64,000 nt of DNA from Pseudaquabacterium inlustre. GTDB lineage: Bacteria > Pseudomonadota > Gammaproteobacteria > Burkholderiales > Burkholderiaceae_C. Under the pieces are notes generated by a model. The model ran no database searches. It was not told the origin of the DNA and saw nothing but the letters and a program-made list of their open reading frames with translations. Where the stretch lies: the NCBI RefSeq assembly GCF_038066595.1, contig NZ_JBBUTH010000003.1:248001-312000 (forward strand), read 5' to 3'. Below, one piece after another: positions 8,460-17,501 of the stretch; within the stretch, counting starts at the first letter, position 1, and every line of letters starts with the position of its first letter. The translations under genes were made by a program, and so were the position numbers.

Positions 8460-9175
8460 GTGCCGATACCCCGGATGCCCGCCGTGAAACCGCCGCCGTG
8501 GCCGCGCGCTACGCCCGCCGCGCCGGCCTGCCGGCCGACCGCTACAGCCTGCTGCGCCCCGAGGTGTGGCAGATGGTGCAGGAGCGCCAGCGCGCGATGC
8601 TGCGCCTGTTCGTGCAGGCCGGGCTGACCGACCTGCCGCGCCTGCGCGTGCTGGAGGTGGGCTGTGGCGCCGGCGGCAACCTGCTGGAGCTGTTGCGCCT
8701 GGGTTTCGCCGCCGAACACCTGGCCGGCGCCGAACTGCTGCCCGAGCGCCTGGCCCAGGCGCGCGCCGTGCTGCCACCGGCCGTGACCCTGCGCGGCGGC
8801 GATGCCAGCACGCTGGCCATCGCCCCGGGCAGCCTGGACATCGTGCTGCAGAGTACGGTCTTCAGCTCGCTGCTGGACGACGCCTTCCAGCAGCAGCTGG
8901 CCGATGCCATGTGGCGCTGGCTGGCCCCCGGTGGCGGGGTGCTGTGGTACGACTTCACCGTCAACAACCCGCGCAACCCCGATGTGCGCGGCGTGCCGCT
9001 GGCGCGCGTGCAGCGCCTGTTCCCACAGGCCCGCATCACCCACCGCCGCGTGACGCTGGCGCCGCCGCTGGCGCGGCTGGTGAGCCCGCTGCACCCGGCG
9101 CTGTACACCCTGTTCAACACCCTGCCAGTGCTGCGCACGCATGTGCTGGCCTGGATCGAGAAGCCCGCATCATGA
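8456..9175 (+). CDS. Class I SAM-dependent methyltransferase
   Basis: 239-aa protein with a clear SAM-binding motif I, RVLEVGCGAGGNLLELL (about residues 64-80), followed by the acidic motif II position (GAELLPERL) and a motif IV-like SLDIVLQSTVFSSLLDD segment. Such enzymes in polysaccharide clusters methylate a sugar hydroxyl or terminate a chain; nothing here fixes the substrate. It overlaps both neighbours by four bases, so it belongs to the same translational unit as the glycosyltransferase and aminotransferase. Confidence 0.8.
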   Translation: MSADTPDARRETAAVAARYARRAGLPADRYSLLRPEVWQMVQERQRAMLRLFVQAGLTDLPRLRVLEVGCGAGGNLLELLRLGFAAEHLAGAELLPERLAQARAVLPPAVTLRGGDASTLAIAPGSLDIVLQSTVFSSLLDDAFQQQLADAMWRWLAPGGGVLWYDFTVNNPRNPDVRGVPLARVQRLFPQARITHRRVTLAPPLARLVSPLHPALYTLFNTLPVLRTHVLAWIEKPAS

Positions 9176-10365
9176 GCGAACAACAACAACAGCTGCCCTT
9201 CCTGCCCTTCGCGCTGCCCGAGATCGGCGAAGATGAGATCGCCGAGGTCGTCGACACGCTGCGCAGCGGCTGGGTGACCACCGGCCCCAAGGCCAAGCGC
9301 TTCGAGAGTGACTTCGCCGCCTTCCTGGCCGAGAGCAGCGGTGAAGACCCCGCCGGCCTGCACTGCATCGCCGTCAACTCGGCCACCGCCGGCCTGCACC
9401 TGGCGCTCGAAGCCATCGGCATCGGCCCCGGCGACGAGGTCATCACCACCACCCACACCTTCACCGCCACCGCCGAGGTGGTGCGCTATCTCGGCGCCGA
9501 CGTGAAGCTGGTGGACATCGACCCCGCCACGCTGAACATCGACCCGGCGCTGATCGAGGCCGCCATCACCCCACGCACCAAGGCCATCATGCCGGTGCAT
9601 TACGCCGGCCTGGCGGCCGACATGCCGGCCATCCTGGCCATCGCGAAGAAGCACGGCCTGAGGGTGGTGGAAGATGCCGCCCATGCCCTGCCCACCACCT
9701 GCGCCGGCCGCCTGGTGGGCACGCTGGACAGCGACGCCACGGTGTTCAGCTTCTACGCCAACAAGACCATCACCACCGGCGAGGGCGGCATGCTGGTGAC
9801 GCGCGACGCGGCCCTGGCCGCCCGCGCCAAGGTGATGCGCCTGCACGGCATCAGCCGCGACGCCTTCGACCGCTTCACCGCCAAGACCCCCAGCTGGTAC
9901 TACGAGATCGTGGCGCCGGGTTTCAAGTACAACCTGACCGACATCGCGGCGGCGCTGGGCATCCACCAGCTGAAGAAGGCGCGGGCGTTCCAGCAGCGCC
10001 GCGCCGAAATCGCGCTGCGCTACAACGCCGCCTTCGCCGACCTGCCGGTGGTGCTGGCGCCCGAGCCGCCGGCCGGCCAGACCCATGCCTGGCACCTGTA
10101 TGTGCTGCGCCTGGCCGAGGGCGCGCCGTTGGGCCGCGACGCGCTGATCGAGCGCCTGTTCGCCCAAGGCATCGGCTGCAGCGTGCACTACATCCCGCTG
10201 CACCAGCAGCCCTACTGGCGCGAACGCTATGCGCTGCAGGCTGACCACTTTCCGCAAAGCCAGCGCGCCTACGAGGGCATGCTGAGCCTGCCGCTGTACA
10301 GCCGGATGAGCGACAGCGATGCCGATCGCGTGATCACCGCCGTGCGCGGCCTGCTGGCGGGCTGA
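9172..10365 (+). CDS. DegT/DnrJ/EryC1/StrS sugar aminotransferase (probable 4-keto sugar transaminase)
   Basis: 397-aa PLP enzyme. Visible features are NSATAGLHLALEA near residue 69, EDAAHALPT near 168 and the PLP lysine Lys198 in VFSFYANKTITTGEGG. ATG 9172 (MSEQQQQLPFLPFALPEIGE) overlaps the methyltransferase stop; the open frame extends far upstream but only as out-of-frame coding shadow. Because a UDP-GlcNAc 4,6-dehydratase and a PglC-like transferase follow directly, the likely role is amination of UDP-4-keto-6-deoxy-GlcNAc (PglE-like). A PglD-type N-acetyltransferase is not obvious nearby. The sugar assignment is inference. Confidence 0.82.
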   Translation: MSEQQQQLPFLPFALPEIGEDEIAEVVDTLRSGWVTTGPKAKRFESDFAAFLAESSGEDPAGLHCIAVNSATAGLHLALEAIGIGPGDEVITTTHTFTATAEVVRYLGADVKLVDIDPATLNIDPALIEAAITPRTKAIMPVHYAGLAADMPAILAIAKKHGLRVVEDAAHALPTTCAGRLVGTLDSDATVFSFYANKTITTGEGGMLVTRDAALAARAKVMRLHGISRDAFDRFTAKTPSWYYEIVAPGFKYNLTDIAAALGIHQLKKARAFQQRRAEIALRYNAAFADLPVVLAPEPPAGQTHAWHLYVLRLAEGAPLGRDALIERLFAQGIGCSVHYIPLHQQPYWRERYALQADHFPQSQRAYEGMLSLPLYSRMSDSDADRVITAVRGLLAG

Positions 10366-10398
10366 GCAGCCCTGGCTACGGCGTTCAGCAGCCCACCC

Positions 10399-11001
10399 AT
10401 GACCATGGCCAAGCGGCTCTTCGACCTGATCGGCGCCGGCATCGCCTTGCTGCTGCTGTCGCCGGTGCTGCTGGCCGTGGCGCTGTGGATCAGGCTCGAC
10501 TCGCCGGGGCCGGTGTTCTTCCGCCAGGAACGCGTGGGCCGTGGCGGCCGGGCCTTTCGCATCCACAAGTTCCGCACCATGCGCGTGGATGCGCCGGCCC
10601 TCGGGCCGGCTGTCACCGTGGGGCGCGATGCGCGAATCACCCGCGCCGGCCACTGGCTGCGCCACTACCGCATCGACGAACTGCCGCAGTTCATCGACGT
10701 GCTGCAGGGCACGATGAGCCTGGTGGGTCCGCGCCCCGAGGTGCCGCAGTACGTGGCGCATTACCCCGAGGCCCTGCGCCAGCAGGTGCTGGCCGTACGC
10801 CCCGGCATCACCGATCCGGCCTCGCTGGCCGGCCTGGACGAATCCACCTGGCTGGCCACCGCCGCCGACCCCGAGCGCACCTACATCGAGCAGATCCTGC
10901 CGGCCAAGCTGGCGCTGCAGGCCGACTATGCGCGCCGCGCCACGCTGGTCAGTGACCTGGCCGTGCTGTGGCGCACGCTGCGCGTGCTGGTGGCTCGCTG
11001 A
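10399..11001 (+). CDS. Phosphoglycosyl transferase (monotopic, PglC/WbaP-type bacterial sugar transferase)
   Basis: 200-aa initiating enzyme that transfers a sugar-1-phosphate from a UDP-sugar to undecaprenyl phosphate. An N-terminal re-entrant hydrophobic helix (residues 7-31) is followed by the family core: FFRQERVGRGGRAFRIHKFR near 40-59, the catalytic Asp93-Glu94 in RIDELPQF and MSLVGPRPE near 106-114. The size is that of the short PglC-like class rather than the long WbaP class with extra membrane helices. It lies 33 bp after the aminotransferase and 16 bp before the dehydratase, matching a bacillosamine-like starter module. Confidence 0.88.
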   Translation: MTMAKRLFDLIGAGIALLLLSPVLLAVALWIRLDSPGPVFFRQERVGRGGRAFRIHKFRTMRVDAPALGPAVTVGRDARITRAGHWLRHYRIDELPQFIDVLQGTMSLVGPRPEVPQYVAHYPEALRQQVLAVRPGITDPASLAGLDESTWLATAADPERTYIEQILPAKLALQADYARRATLVSDLAVLWRTLRVLVAR

Positions 11002-11017
11002 GACAATCCCGTCACCG

Positions 11018-12940
11018 ATGTCCACCCCTTCCCCGATCGAGCGCAGCGTGGCCGCGCCCACCGTCTGGCACCGGCTGGACCGCTTCCTGGCCCGGCTGCG
11101 CCCCCACCGCGAGCCGCTGTCGCTGGCCATCGACAGCGCCATCGTCGCCATCGCTTGGAACATCACCTACCTCTTCCGCCTGGGCTTCGAGCGCTGGATG
11201 AGCGCGCGGCCCAACTACGACGTCTGGGTGCTGATCGGCATCACCGCCACCTATGCGCTGGCCTTCCGCCTGGCGCGCACGCCGCAGGCCATGTGGCGCT
11301 TCTCGGGCTTCGGCGAGATCCAGCGCATCGCGCTGGCCTGCGCCGGCGCCGGCCTGCTCAGCGCGGTGCTGGTGCTGATGGCGCAGCTGAGCGCAGTGCC
11401 ACGCTCGGTGCTGGCCCTGCACCCCTTCGTGGCGTTGATGGGTCTGGCCCTGGTGCGGCTGGTGTTCCGCGCCGTGTACGAGCATGCGCGTGGCCGCATC
11501 ACCGGCAGCGAGCAGGAGATCCGCCGCGCCATCGTGATGGGCGCGGGCGAAGCGGCGCGGCGGCTGCTGGCCGGCATCCACCGCCAGGGCTGGATCGTGC
11601 TGGGCCTGCTGGACGACGACGCCACCAAGCAGGGCGCACGCATCGCCGGCCTGCCGGTTCTGGGCCCGCTGGCGGCCATTGCCGACAAGGCCGTGCGCGG
11701 CGCCGCCACCCATGTCATCGTGGCCATGCCGGCCGCCACGCCGGCGCAGCGCCGCCGTGCGCTGGAACTGGCCGCGCCCACCGGCCTGCCGGTGCTCACC
11801 GTGCCCTCGCCCGACGAACTGCGCGAGGCCGGCGCAGGGGATGCGCGCAGCCCCATCGACCGCGTGCGCGACATCGAGCCCGAGGACCTGCTGGGCCGCG
11901 AACCGGTGCAACTGGACGAGGCCGGCATCGGCGAGGTGCTGCGCGGCAAGACCGTGCTGATCACCGGCGCCGGCGGCAGCATCGGCAGCGAACTGTGCCG
12001 CCAGGTGGCGCGCTACGCCCCCAGCCGCATCGTGCTGTACGAGCTGAGCGAATTCAACCTCTACACCATCGAGCAGGAACTCACCGAGAACTTCCCAGCC
12101 ATCGCGTTGACGCGGTTGATCGGCGACGTGAAGGACCTGGAGCACCTGCGCGCCACCTTCCAGAAGTGGCAGCCGGCCGTAGCTTTCCACGCCGCGGCCT
12201 TCAAGCATGTGCCGCTGATGGAGGAAGACGACAACGCGCTGGCCGCGCTGCGCAACAACACGCTGGGCACCTACCACGCCGCACTGGCGGCTGCAGAGAG
12301 CGGCACCGGGCGCTTCGTGCTGATCAGCACCGACAAGGCGGTGAACCCCACCAACGTGATGGGCGCCACCAAGCGCGCCGCCGAGATGGTGGTCAGCATG
12401 ATGGCCGCCGAGCACCCGGGCACGCGCTTCATGGCCGTGCGCTTCGGCAATGTGCTGGGCAGCAGCGGCAGCGTGATCCCGAAGTTCAAGGAGCAGATCG
12501 CCAGGGGTGGCCCGGTCACCGTCACCCACCCGGACATCATCCGCTACTTCATGACCATCCCTGAGGCGGCACGTCTGGTGCTGCAGGCGGCGGCCATCGG
12601 CGAAAGCGGCCAGGTGCTGGTGCTGGACATGGGCGAGCCGGTGAAGATCGTGGATCTGGCGCGCGATCTGATCCAGCTGTCGGGGCACACACTGGAGGAG
12701 ATTCCGATCGTGTTCTCGGGGCTGAGGCCGGGGGAGAAGCTGTATGAGGAACTGCTGGCGGATGCGGATGACACGGTGGCAACGGGGTTTCAGCGTCTGC
12801 GGGTGGCTCGCTTGAATACCGATCCCGCACCGGCGCAGCACCTGATCGGCTGGCTGCGTCAGCCTGCGTCAGCCACCCGTCCCGATGACGCGCGCCAGCG
12901 TCTGGCCCACTGCGTTCCGGAGTTCCGCCGCGGTCATTGA
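11018..12940 (+). CDS. Membrane-bound UDP-GlcNAc 4,6-dehydratase (PglF/WbpM/CapD family)
   Basis: 640-aa long-form dehydratase. Four hydrophobic segments (about residues 38-150) anchor it in the inner membrane. A CoA-binding-like Rossmann module follows (AIVMGAGEAARRLL near 171), then the SDR domain with ITGAGGSIGSE at 315-324 and the catalytic region STDKAVNPTNVMGATKR at 437-453. Family members convert UDP-GlcNAc to the 4-keto-6-deoxy sugar. ATG 11018 is chosen because upstream in-frame codons lie inside the previous gene. The gene ends four bases from the convergent wbuB-like gene, so no separate terminator fits between them. Confidence 0.88.
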   Translation: MSTPSPIERSVAAPTVWHRLDRFLARLRPHREPLSLAIDSAIVAIAWNITYLFRLGFERWMSARPNYDVWVLIGITATYALAFRLARTPQAMWRFSGFGEIQRIALACAGAGLLSAVLVLMAQLSAVPRSVLALHPFVALMGLALVRLVFRAVYEHARGRITGSEQEIRRAIVMGAGEAARRLLAGIHRQGWIVLGLLDDDATKQGARIAGLPVLGPLAAIADKAVRGAATHVIVAMPAATPAQRRRALELAAPTGLPVLTVPSPDELREAGAGDARSPIDRVRDIEPEDLLGREPVQLDEAGIGEVLRGKTVLITGAGGSIGSELCRQVARYAPSRIVLYELSEFNLYTIEQELTENFPAIALTRLIGDVKDLEHLRATFQKWQPAVAFHAAAFKHVPLMEEDDNALAALRNNTLGTYHAALAAAESGTGRFVLISTDKAVNPTNVMGATKRAAEMVVSMMAAEHPGTRFMAVRFGNVLGSSGSVIPKFKEQIARGGPVTVTHPDIIRYFMTIPEAARLVLQAAAIGESGQVLVLDMGEPVKIVDLARDLIQLSGHTLEEIPIVFSGLRPGEKLYEELLADADDTVATGFQRLRVARLNTDPAPAQHLIGWLRQPASATRPDDARQRLAHCVPEFRRGH

Positions 12941-12944
12941 ACGG

Positions 12945-14192
12945 TCAATCGGGCCTGCGCTCGTGGTCAGCCGATGTGTGGCCAGGAGCGAGCCAATCTT
13001 CCAGCGTGTCGAGCAACTGGTCGCGGTCAAAGACACGTTTGGCGTATGCGATTCCTGCGGCGCTCATGCGTGCGCGCTCATCGGCAGGCAGCCCGGCCAT
13101 GTTCTCGACGCACCGCGACAGCGCGATCGAATCGCCTGCAGGACAGGTCAAGCCGGCACCGGACTCCGCGACCACATGCGCTCCTTCGCCGTCCAGCATC
13201 GCCACGATGGGGCGTCCGGCAGCCAGATAGCTCTGCACCTTGCCTGGAACGGTCATCGCAAAGATCGGCTCCTTCTTCAACGACACTAGCAGGGCATCTG
13301 CACCGGCGAAGAACGCCGGCATCCGCTCCAGGGGGTATCGCCCCAGCAGGAAGACCGTGTCATGGAGCTGTAGCCGGTCAATGTCGCTGCGGATCTGGTC
13401 CAGGGCCCGGCCATCGCCGACGATCAGCCAGTGGATGTCAGTGCGGTGCCTGAGCTGCGCTGCCGCTGCCAGGATGCTCGGAAAATCCTGCGCGTCGCCG
13501 AGATTGCCGGCAAACATCAATCGGAACGCGTGCGCATGGGCCGCCAACTCGGGCGCCGGCGGCGCGGCCACGGCCTCGCCGAACACGCCTTCCGCCCATT
13601 GGGGAAAGTAGCGTGTCTTGTCAGGTGCACCCGACCACCGCTGGATAGGCTCGAAGAATGCCCGTGACTGCGCCAGGATCAGGTCACAGCGGCGATAGAT
13701 GAACGAGACCAGGGCGCCGACCATGGCCAGCCCACGCTCGGACCGCACCACCCCCACCGCAGACAGCGTGTCGGGCCACAGGTCCAGCACCCACAGTGCC
13801 AACGGCGCGTGCTTGATCCTTCTGAGGAGCAAGGCCGGCAGCGCCGACGTGATCGGAGAGGTCTCGAAGCAGAAGATGGCGTCGTATCGCTGGCCACGCG
13901 TCAGCCATGGCCCCAGCAAGCAGCCCCAGAAAACGAAACTCCAGTAGTTCAGCACCAGTCGCAGGCTGCCCTTTCCGCGGGGGCGCAGTGGCACGCGCAA
14001 CACGGAGGCGCCCTCGAACCGGGCGAAGCGTCGCGGATCCTCGCGATATTCCGCGAGGATGTCGCCGCTCGGGTAGTTGGGTCTGCCCGTCAGCACCGTC
14101 ACCGTGTGGCCGCGTGCGACGAGTTGTGCGACCAGTTCGTTGACGCGAAAGCTCTCCGGCCAGAAGTACTGACTGACGACCAGCAACCGCAT
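12945..14192 (-). CDS. wbuB: GT4-family glycosyltransferase, WbuB-like (probable L-FucNAc transferase)
   Basis: 415-aa GT-B glycosyltransferase with the WbuB N-terminus (MRLLVVSQYFWPESFRVNEL), the LTGRPNYPSG loop and a donor domain containing LMFAGNLGDAQDFPS and KVQSYLAAGRPIVAM. It is the last gene of the long minus-strand run and directly follows fnlC by five bases, the arrangement seen where WbuB transfers L-FucNAc made by FnlABC. The function is therefore inferred from both family and context. The stop lies four bases from the stop of the convergent dehydratase gene. Confidence 0.83.
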   Translation of the reverse strand: MRLLVVSQYFWPESFRVNELVAQLVARGHTVTVLTGRPNYPSGDILAEYREDPRRFARFEGASVLRVPLRPRGKGSLRLVLNYWSFVFWGCLLGPWLTRGQRYDAIFCFETSPITSALPALLLRRIKHAPLALWVLDLWPDTLSAVGVVRSERGLAMVGALVSFIYRRCDLILAQSRAFFEPIQRWSGAPDKTRYFPQWAEGVFGEAVAAPPAPELAAHAHAFRLMFAGNLGDAQDFPSILAAAAQLRHRTDIHWLIVGDGRALDQIRSDIDRLQLHDTVFLLGRYPLERMPAFFAGADALLVSLKKEPIFAMTVPGKVQSYLAAGRPIVAMLDGEGAHVVAESGAGLTCPAGDSIALSRCVENMAGLPADERARMSAAGIAYAKRVFDRDQLLDTLEDWLAPGHTSADHERRPD

Positions 14193-14197
14193 GTGGT

Positions 14198-15331
14198 TCA
14201 GTCGTAATTGCGCCAGACAACTCGCCGGACGTAGTCGGTGTAGCTGTGCAGGATCCGGACGACCTTGTCGGAGACATTAGGCATGCTGTAGTCAGACACC
14301 TGGCGCAGGGTGCGGCGCTCGCCCCGCTCCTGCGATGCCAGGATGTCCAGCCCCTGCAGCACCCGGACGACCTCGAGGCCGACGAGCATCACCGAGCCCT
14401 CTTCCATGCCTTCCGGACGCTCATGCGCCTCCCGCAGGTTCAAGGCTGGAAAGTTCAGGATCGACGACTCCTCGGTGATGGTGCCGCTGTCGGAGAGTGT
14501 GGCGCAGGCTGCCATCTGCAGGTGCACGTAGTCGTGGAATCCCAAGGGCTTGAGCAGACGGACCCCGGGGTGGAATGTGGTCCCGCTGGCTGTGACCCGG
14601 TTCTGGGTGCGCGGATGGGTGGACACCACAACCGGCAGTCCATGCCGTTCGGCCAGGGTGTTCAGCACACCGCACAGCTTGCGGAAGGTGCGCTCGGATT
14701 CGATGTTCTCCTCACGGTGTGCGCTGACGACGAAGTAACCACCGGCGGTCAGGTTCAGCCGCGACAGGACGTCCGACGCCTGGATCTGAGGCAGATAGTG
14801 ATTCAGCACTTCGTACATCGGGCTACCGGTCTTGATGACCTGATCCGGTGGCAACCCTTCACGCAGCAGGTACTCGCGCGCAATGTCGCTGTAGGTCAGA
14901 TTGATGTCGGCCGTGTGGTCCACGATCCGGCGATTGGTCTCTTCGGGCACACGCTGATCAAAGCAGCGATTGCCAGCTTCCATGTGGAAGATCGGGATCC
15001 GGCGCCGCTTGGCCGGGATCACGGCCAGGCAGCTGTTCGTGTCACCAAGCACCAGAAGGGCATCCGGCCGGACTTGGTTCAACACCTTGTCCACGGCGAC
15101 GATCAGGTTGCCAATGGTCTCGATCGCGTTGGCGCCGGCGCAGTTCAGGAAGTGATCCGGCTTGCGAACACCCAGGTCGTCGAAGAAGACCTGGTTGAGC
15201 TCGTAGTCGTAGTTCTGACCGGTGTGGATCAGGACATGGTCGCAATGTGTGTCCACCTTCGCGAGCACGCGCGAAAGACGGATGATCTCGGGCCGTGTAC
15301 CGACGACCGTGGCCACTTTCAGTTTATTCAT
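14198..15331 (-). CDS. fnlC: UDP-sugar 2-epimerase of L-FucNAc synthesis (FnlC/WbjD/CapG)
   Basis: 377-aa WecB-like hydrolysing/2-epimerase of GT-B fold. FnlC catalyses the last step to UDP-L-FucNAc by inverting C2. Motifs include VVGTRPEIIRLS at 9-20, HTGQNYDYEL near 36, the HMEAGNRCFDQRVPEETNRR block at 116-135, SAHREENIES near 225 and LSDSGTITEESS. ATG 15331 overlaps the fnlB stop by ATGA; a longer open frame adds 21 unrelated residues. It lies in the order fnlA-fnlB-fnlC-wbuB. Confidence 0.92.
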   Translation of the reverse strand: MNKLKVATVVGTRPEIIRLSRVLAKVDTHCDHVLIHTGQNYDYELNQVFFDDLGVRKPDHFLNCAGANAIETIGNLIVAVDKVLNQVRPDALLVLGDTNSCLAVIPAKRRRIPIFHMEAGNRCFDQRVPEETNRRIVDHTADINLTYSDIAREYLLREGLPPDQVIKTGSPMYEVLNHYLPQIQASDVLSRLNLTAGGYFVVSAHREENIESERTFRKLCGVLNTLAERHGLPVVVSTHPRTQNRVTASGTTFHPGVRLLKPLGFHDYVHLQMAACATLSDSGTITEESSILNFPALNLREAHERPEGMEEGSVMLVGLEVVRVLQGLDILASQERGERRTLRQVSDYSMPNVSDKVVRILHSYTDYVRRVVWRNYD

Positions 15332-16449
15332 GACCGATCCACCTTGTTGGCCGTCGTGTCGGGCCGATCGCGGTCGAAGATCTCGTTGGCCCACAACATC
15401 ACAATCAGTTCGTCCTGACCGATGTTGCTGATGTTGTGCGTCCAGCCGGGGACAGTCTCGACGATCTGCCCGGATCCGCCCTCGACCACCAGCCCGTGCC
15501 GCTCGTCGGTGACGATGTGGCGGAATCCGAAGTGCGCCGTTCCCTTGATGACCAGAAACTTTTCGGTCTTGGTGTGGTGATAGTGCTCGCCGCGGGTCAC
15601 GCCAGGGTGGGCGGTGAAATACGAGAACTGCCCACAGTCGGGTGTCTTGAGCATCTCGACGAAGACGCCGCGGGCGTCCCCATGGCGCGGTACCTCGTAG
15701 CCGAACGACGACACGGGCAGGAAGCTGACATAGGTGGCGTAGAGCGCGCGGACCAACCCGGCGCCCACCCGGTCGGTCACCAGTGTGTCGCGGCTGGTAC
15801 GGAAACCTTGGATCGTCCGTGCGATCTCGCCGACGGTGGTGTCATAGACCGGCACCACCTGTGCGTAGCCTTCGGCGGACGGCTTTGCCAGCGGACCCGC
15901 CAATGTGCACAGTGCGTCCGTCACGTCATCGATGTAGACAAGGCGCAGCGGTGCAGCCGGATCATTCACGGTGATCGGCAGATCACGCGCGACGTTGTGG
16001 CAAAAGGTGGCAACCGCTGAGTTGTAGTTCGGACTCGACCACTTGCCGAAGACGTTCGGCAGGCGGTACACGTGGACGTCGGCACCGGTGGCTTGACCGT
16101 ACGCCTGCACGGCTTGCTCTGCCGCTAGCTTGCTGCGCCCATAGGCGTTGTCCAGTGCTGCCTGGGTCGACGACGCATAGGCCAGCGCAGGTGCCTTCGG
16201 CAGGGCCGTCAGCGTGCGGCACAGCCGTTCGGTGAAGCCGGCATTGCCTTGCTGATAGTCGTCGGGAGACGGCGGACGATTCACACCCGCGAGGTGGTAG
16301 ACCAGATCGGCGCCATGCAGCAGCGTGGCGAGTTCCGCATCGGTGGCATCGTGAGGCACGCAGACGATGTCGGTGTGTCCCTGTTCACCCAGGCGAACCC
16401 TGAGATTGCTGCCCATGAAGCCACGGGCTCCGGTGATGGCCAATCGCAT
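15328..16449 (-). CDS. fnlB: Bifunctional reductase/epimerase of L-FucNAc synthesis (FnlB/WbjC/CapF)
   Basis: 373-aa two-domain enzyme. The N-terminal SDR domain starts MRLAITGARGFMGSNL and has the YGRSK active-site region near residue 115. The C-terminal third is a cupin (HPGVTRGEHYHHTKTEKF) with metal-binding histidines. In CapF/WbjC the cupin epimerises C3 and the SDR domain reduces C4 of the FnlA product. ATG 16449 lies one base after the fnlA stop; the extra 12 codons upstream are not family-like. Both domains look intact. Confidence 0.92.
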   Translation of the reverse strand: MRLAITGARGFMGSNLRVRLGEQGHTDIVCVPHDATDAELATLLHGADLVYHLAGVNRPPSPDDYQQGNAGFTERLCRTLTALPKAPALAYASSTQAALDNAYGRSKLAAEQAVQAYGQATGADVHVYRLPNVFGKWSSPNYNSAVATFCHNVARDLPITVNDPAAPLRLVYIDDVTDALCTLAGPLAKPSAEGYAQVVPVYDTTVGEIARTIQGFRTSRDTLVTDRVGAGLVRALYATYVSFLPVSSFGYEVPRHGDARGVFVEMLKTPDCGQFSYFTAHPGVTRGEHYHHTKTEKFLVIKGTAHFGFRHIVTDERHGLVVEGGSGQIVETVPGWTHNISNIGQDELIVMLWANEIFDRDRPDTTANKVDRS

Positions 16450-16450
16450 C

Positions 16451-17485
16451 TCAGTCCTCCGCATGGGCGGCCTCGCCGCGGGCAATGCGCTGCATGAATT
16501 CCAGCTTCAACAGCAATTGCCTCATGCCGTCCAGGTCCAGTCGCACCGTGTTGTGCGAGTTGTAGTCTTCGCTTTCCGAGATGCGTGGCTCGCCCTGCTC
16601 GACGAACTTGCCGTAGTTCAGGTCGCGCCCATCGGGTGGCACGCGGAAGTAGTCGCCCAGGTCGATTGCCGTCGCACGTTCTTCCCGGCTCAGCAGGGCC
16701 TCATACAGCTTCTCTCCGTGTCGCGTCCCGATGACACGCACCTCGTGCTCGCGCCGGTTCATCACGTCCAGAATGGCCTGCGCCAGCGTCTCGACGGTCG
16801 CAGACGGCGCCTTCTGCACGAAGATGTCGCCGTTGCTGCCGTGCTGGAAGGCGTACAGCACCAGTTCGACGGCATCGTCCAGCGTCATCATGAACCGCGT
16901 CATCGACGGGTCGGTGATGGTGATCGGGCGACCGGCCAGAACCTGTTCCACGAACAAGGGGATCACCGATCCACGCGAAGCCATGACGTTGCCATAGCGC
17001 GTGCCGCAGATCACCGTGTTGCTGCTGTCCAGGTTGCGTGAGCAAGCCACCATCACCTTCTCCATCATCGCCTTGGAGATGCCCATGGCGTTGATGGGAT
17101 ACACCGCCTTGTCGGTGCTCAGGCACACCACCCGCCGCACGCCGGCATTGATGGCCGCATGCAGCACGTTCTCGGTGCCCAGCACATTGGTCCGCACGGC
17201 CTCCATCGGATGAAACTCGCACGACGGCACCTGCTTAAGCGCTGCCGCATGAAACACATAGTCGACGCCACGCATCGCAGCGTCGACCGCCATGCGGTCG
17301 CGTACGTCGCCGATGTAGAACTTCAGCTTCGCGCTCTGATAGCGCTTGCGCATGTCGTCCTGTTTCTTCTCGTCGCGACTGAAGATGCGAATCTCTTTCA
17401 GGTCGGAGGCAATGAAGCGGCGCAGAACGGCATTGCCGAACGAACCGGTTCCACCGGTGATGAGCAAGGTCTTGTGGCTGAACAT
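16451..17485 (-). CDS. fnlA: UDP-GlcNAc 4,6-dehydratase/5-epimerase (FnlA/WbjB/CapE)
   Basis: 344-aa soluble SDR enzyme, the first step from UDP-GlcNAc towards UDP-L-FucNAc. It shows the NAD-binding GGTGSFGNAVLRRF at 11-24 and the catalytic stretch STDKAVYPINAMGISK at 123-138, characteristic of the short inverting dehydratases. ATG 17485 gives the standard N-terminus MFSHKTLLITGGTGSFG; 25 upstream codons in the open frame overlap the end of the preceding glycosyltransferase and are not family-like. It starts a compact four-gene L-FucNAc module. Confidence 0.93.
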   Translation of the reverse strand: MFSHKTLLITGGTGSFGNAVLRRFIASDLKEIRIFSRDEKKQDDMRKRYQSAKLKFYIGDVRDRMAVDAAMRGVDYVFHAAALKQVPSCEFHPMEAVRTNVLGTENVLHAAINAGVRRVVCLSTDKAVYPINAMGISKAMMEKVMVACSRNLDSSNTVICGTRYGNVMASRGSVIPLFVEQVLAGRPITITDPSMTRFMMTLDDAVELVLYAFQHGSNGDIFVQKAPSATVETLAQAILDVMNRREHEVRVIGTRHGEKLYEALLSREERATAIDLGDYFRVPPDGRDLNYGKFVEQGEPRISESEDYNSHNTVRLDLDGMRQLLLKLEFMQRIARGEAAHAED

Positions 17486-17501
17486 GGAAGGCTCGCGACG
17501 G

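Noticed and set aside
8542..11166. An 874-codon minus-strand open frame antisense to the methyltransferase, aminotransferase and sugar transferase genes
   Set aside because: Product is Gln/His/Gly/Ala-rich without domains; the plus-strand genes show catalytic motifs.
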